Below are positions 36,704 to 36,950 of a DNA stretch of 36,950 nt, piece after piece. Positions within the stretch are counted from its first letter, which is position 1; each line of letters starts with the position of its first letter. This DNA is from CAZEBW01 sp964510205. GTDB taxonomy: Bacteria > Chloroflexota > Anaerolineae > VGOG01. The notes under the pieces were generated by a model. That model did not search any database. It was not told the DNA's origin and saw only the letters and a program-made list of their open reading frames with translations. The translations under genes and the position numbers were made by a program. The stretch lies in NCBI GenBank assembly GCA_964510205.1, contig CAZEBW010000032.1, forward strand, positions 1 through 36,950, in the 5' to 3' direction.

Positions 36704-36950
36704 GTGAAGAAAACAGTCACCCTTCTCCTGAGCTTGATCTTCGCTACAGGATTGCTCCTCTCCCGCCCTCTCGCTGCCAGGGCCGATTGCCCCACGTTCA
36801 GGGACGGCTCCCAGCTCGGCGCGGTGGAATCGGGCCTGTTGACCGAGATCTCCGGCCTGGCCGCCAGCCGCCAGCACACCGACGTGCTCTGGACGCACAA
36901 CGACTCCGGCGACTCGGCCCGCATCTACGCCCTGAGCATCCAGGGCCGAC
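36704..36950 (+). CDS. Secreted protein of unknown function (cut by window end)
   Basis: About 82 codons visible. GTG start behind GAAGGAAGAG. A signal peptide (KKTVTLLLSLIFATGLLL...ARA) is followed by ADCPTFRDG, ESGLLTEISGLAASRQHTD and VLWTHNDSGDSARIYALSIQ. The ISGLA...LWTHNDSGD...IYAL pattern resembles the first blade of uncharacterised extracellular beta-propeller proteins. It is the first gene downstream of the c-di-GMP riboswitch, so cyclic di-GMP probably controls it. Confidence 0.8.
   Translation, partial: MKKTVTLLLSLIFATGLLLSRPLAARADCPTFRDGSQLGAVESGLLTEISGLAASRQHTDVLWTHNDSGDSARIYALSIQGR

Overview
The window looks like a chromosomal segment of a high-GC, largely anaerobic bacterium, most likely Chloroflexota (Anaerolineae-like). 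This is inference. It rests on a bacterial core (type I glutamine synthetase, Fmt, TrmH-like and TrmI methyltransferases, ordinary sigma70-type promoters with 16-18 bp spacers) mixed with families common in archaea and deep-branching thermophiles (DUF211, a VIT1/CCC1-like membrane protein, adenosine-specific kinase, MoaD-like protein, ArsA/Get3-like ATPases), plus fermentative enzymes (butyrate kinase, hydroxy-acid oxidase, alcohol dehydrogenase). There is no rRNA, phage or transposase gene; one tRNA-Pro(GGG) is present.

Layout. 1-6154, minus strand: radical SAM/B12 protein (cut by the window edge), YjbQ, glutamine synthetase, NAD synthetase and a PdtaS/PdtaR-type kinase with an ANTAR RNA-binding regulator. 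6329-9476: tRNA-Pro, a methyltransferase, a DUF433-led three-gene unit resembling toxin-antitoxin modules, and an Ldh-family dehydrogenase. 9646-13338: fmt, a glycosidase-like lipoprotein and glycerol kinase in one coupled operon. 13547-20932, plus strand: a solitary ArsA-like ATPase, TrmH-like methyltransferase, SDR, cyclophilin lipoprotein, an RHH/DUF5678 plus retropepsin pair, an MFS transporter, a BaiN/HI0933-like flavoprotein and an alpha/beta hydrolase, then a decayed CPBP protease. 21201-23477, minus strand: trmI, DUF211, VIT-like, TPR/zinc ribbon. 23618-25697: cstA behind a strong promoter and a long leader. 25728-32202, plus strand: two tiny paralogous proteins, an S23-like protein, two overlapping ArsA/Get3-like ATPases, a TPR membrane protein, a DUF2148 Fe-S protein, an FMN hydroxy-acid oxidase and butyrate kinase. 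32218-35640: MoaD-like, DUF5808-like, alcohol dehydrogenase, thioesterase, adenosine-specific kinase and a metalloenzyme remnant. 35654-36950: a lone HicB-like antitoxin, then a c-di-GMP-I (GEMM-I) riboswitch with terminators ahead of a secreted protein cut by the window end.

The best candidate for an undescribed system is 25728-28948: a pair of recently duplicated small hydrophobic proteins with an almost invariant core, followed by two overlapping Get3/ArsA-like ATPases that appear to have lost different catalytic motifs (one has Asn for the switch I Asp, the other a rewritten switch II). They look like an obligate heterodimer serving the small proteins.

The second striking signal is architectural. 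At least ten sites, nearly all in spacers, carry degenerate tandem or inverted repeats in strict 7- or 8-base register with a different monomer at each site. One lies inside the variable arm of the c-di-GMP riboswitch, others run into gene ends, and a pair brackets the S23-like gene. Separate palindromic repeat families (CATTGCGAG element x3, AGAAACCAGGTTTCT x2, a GGTCGAGTAG element, an ATTCGTGGC element) also occur, two of them as in-frame insertions in genes.
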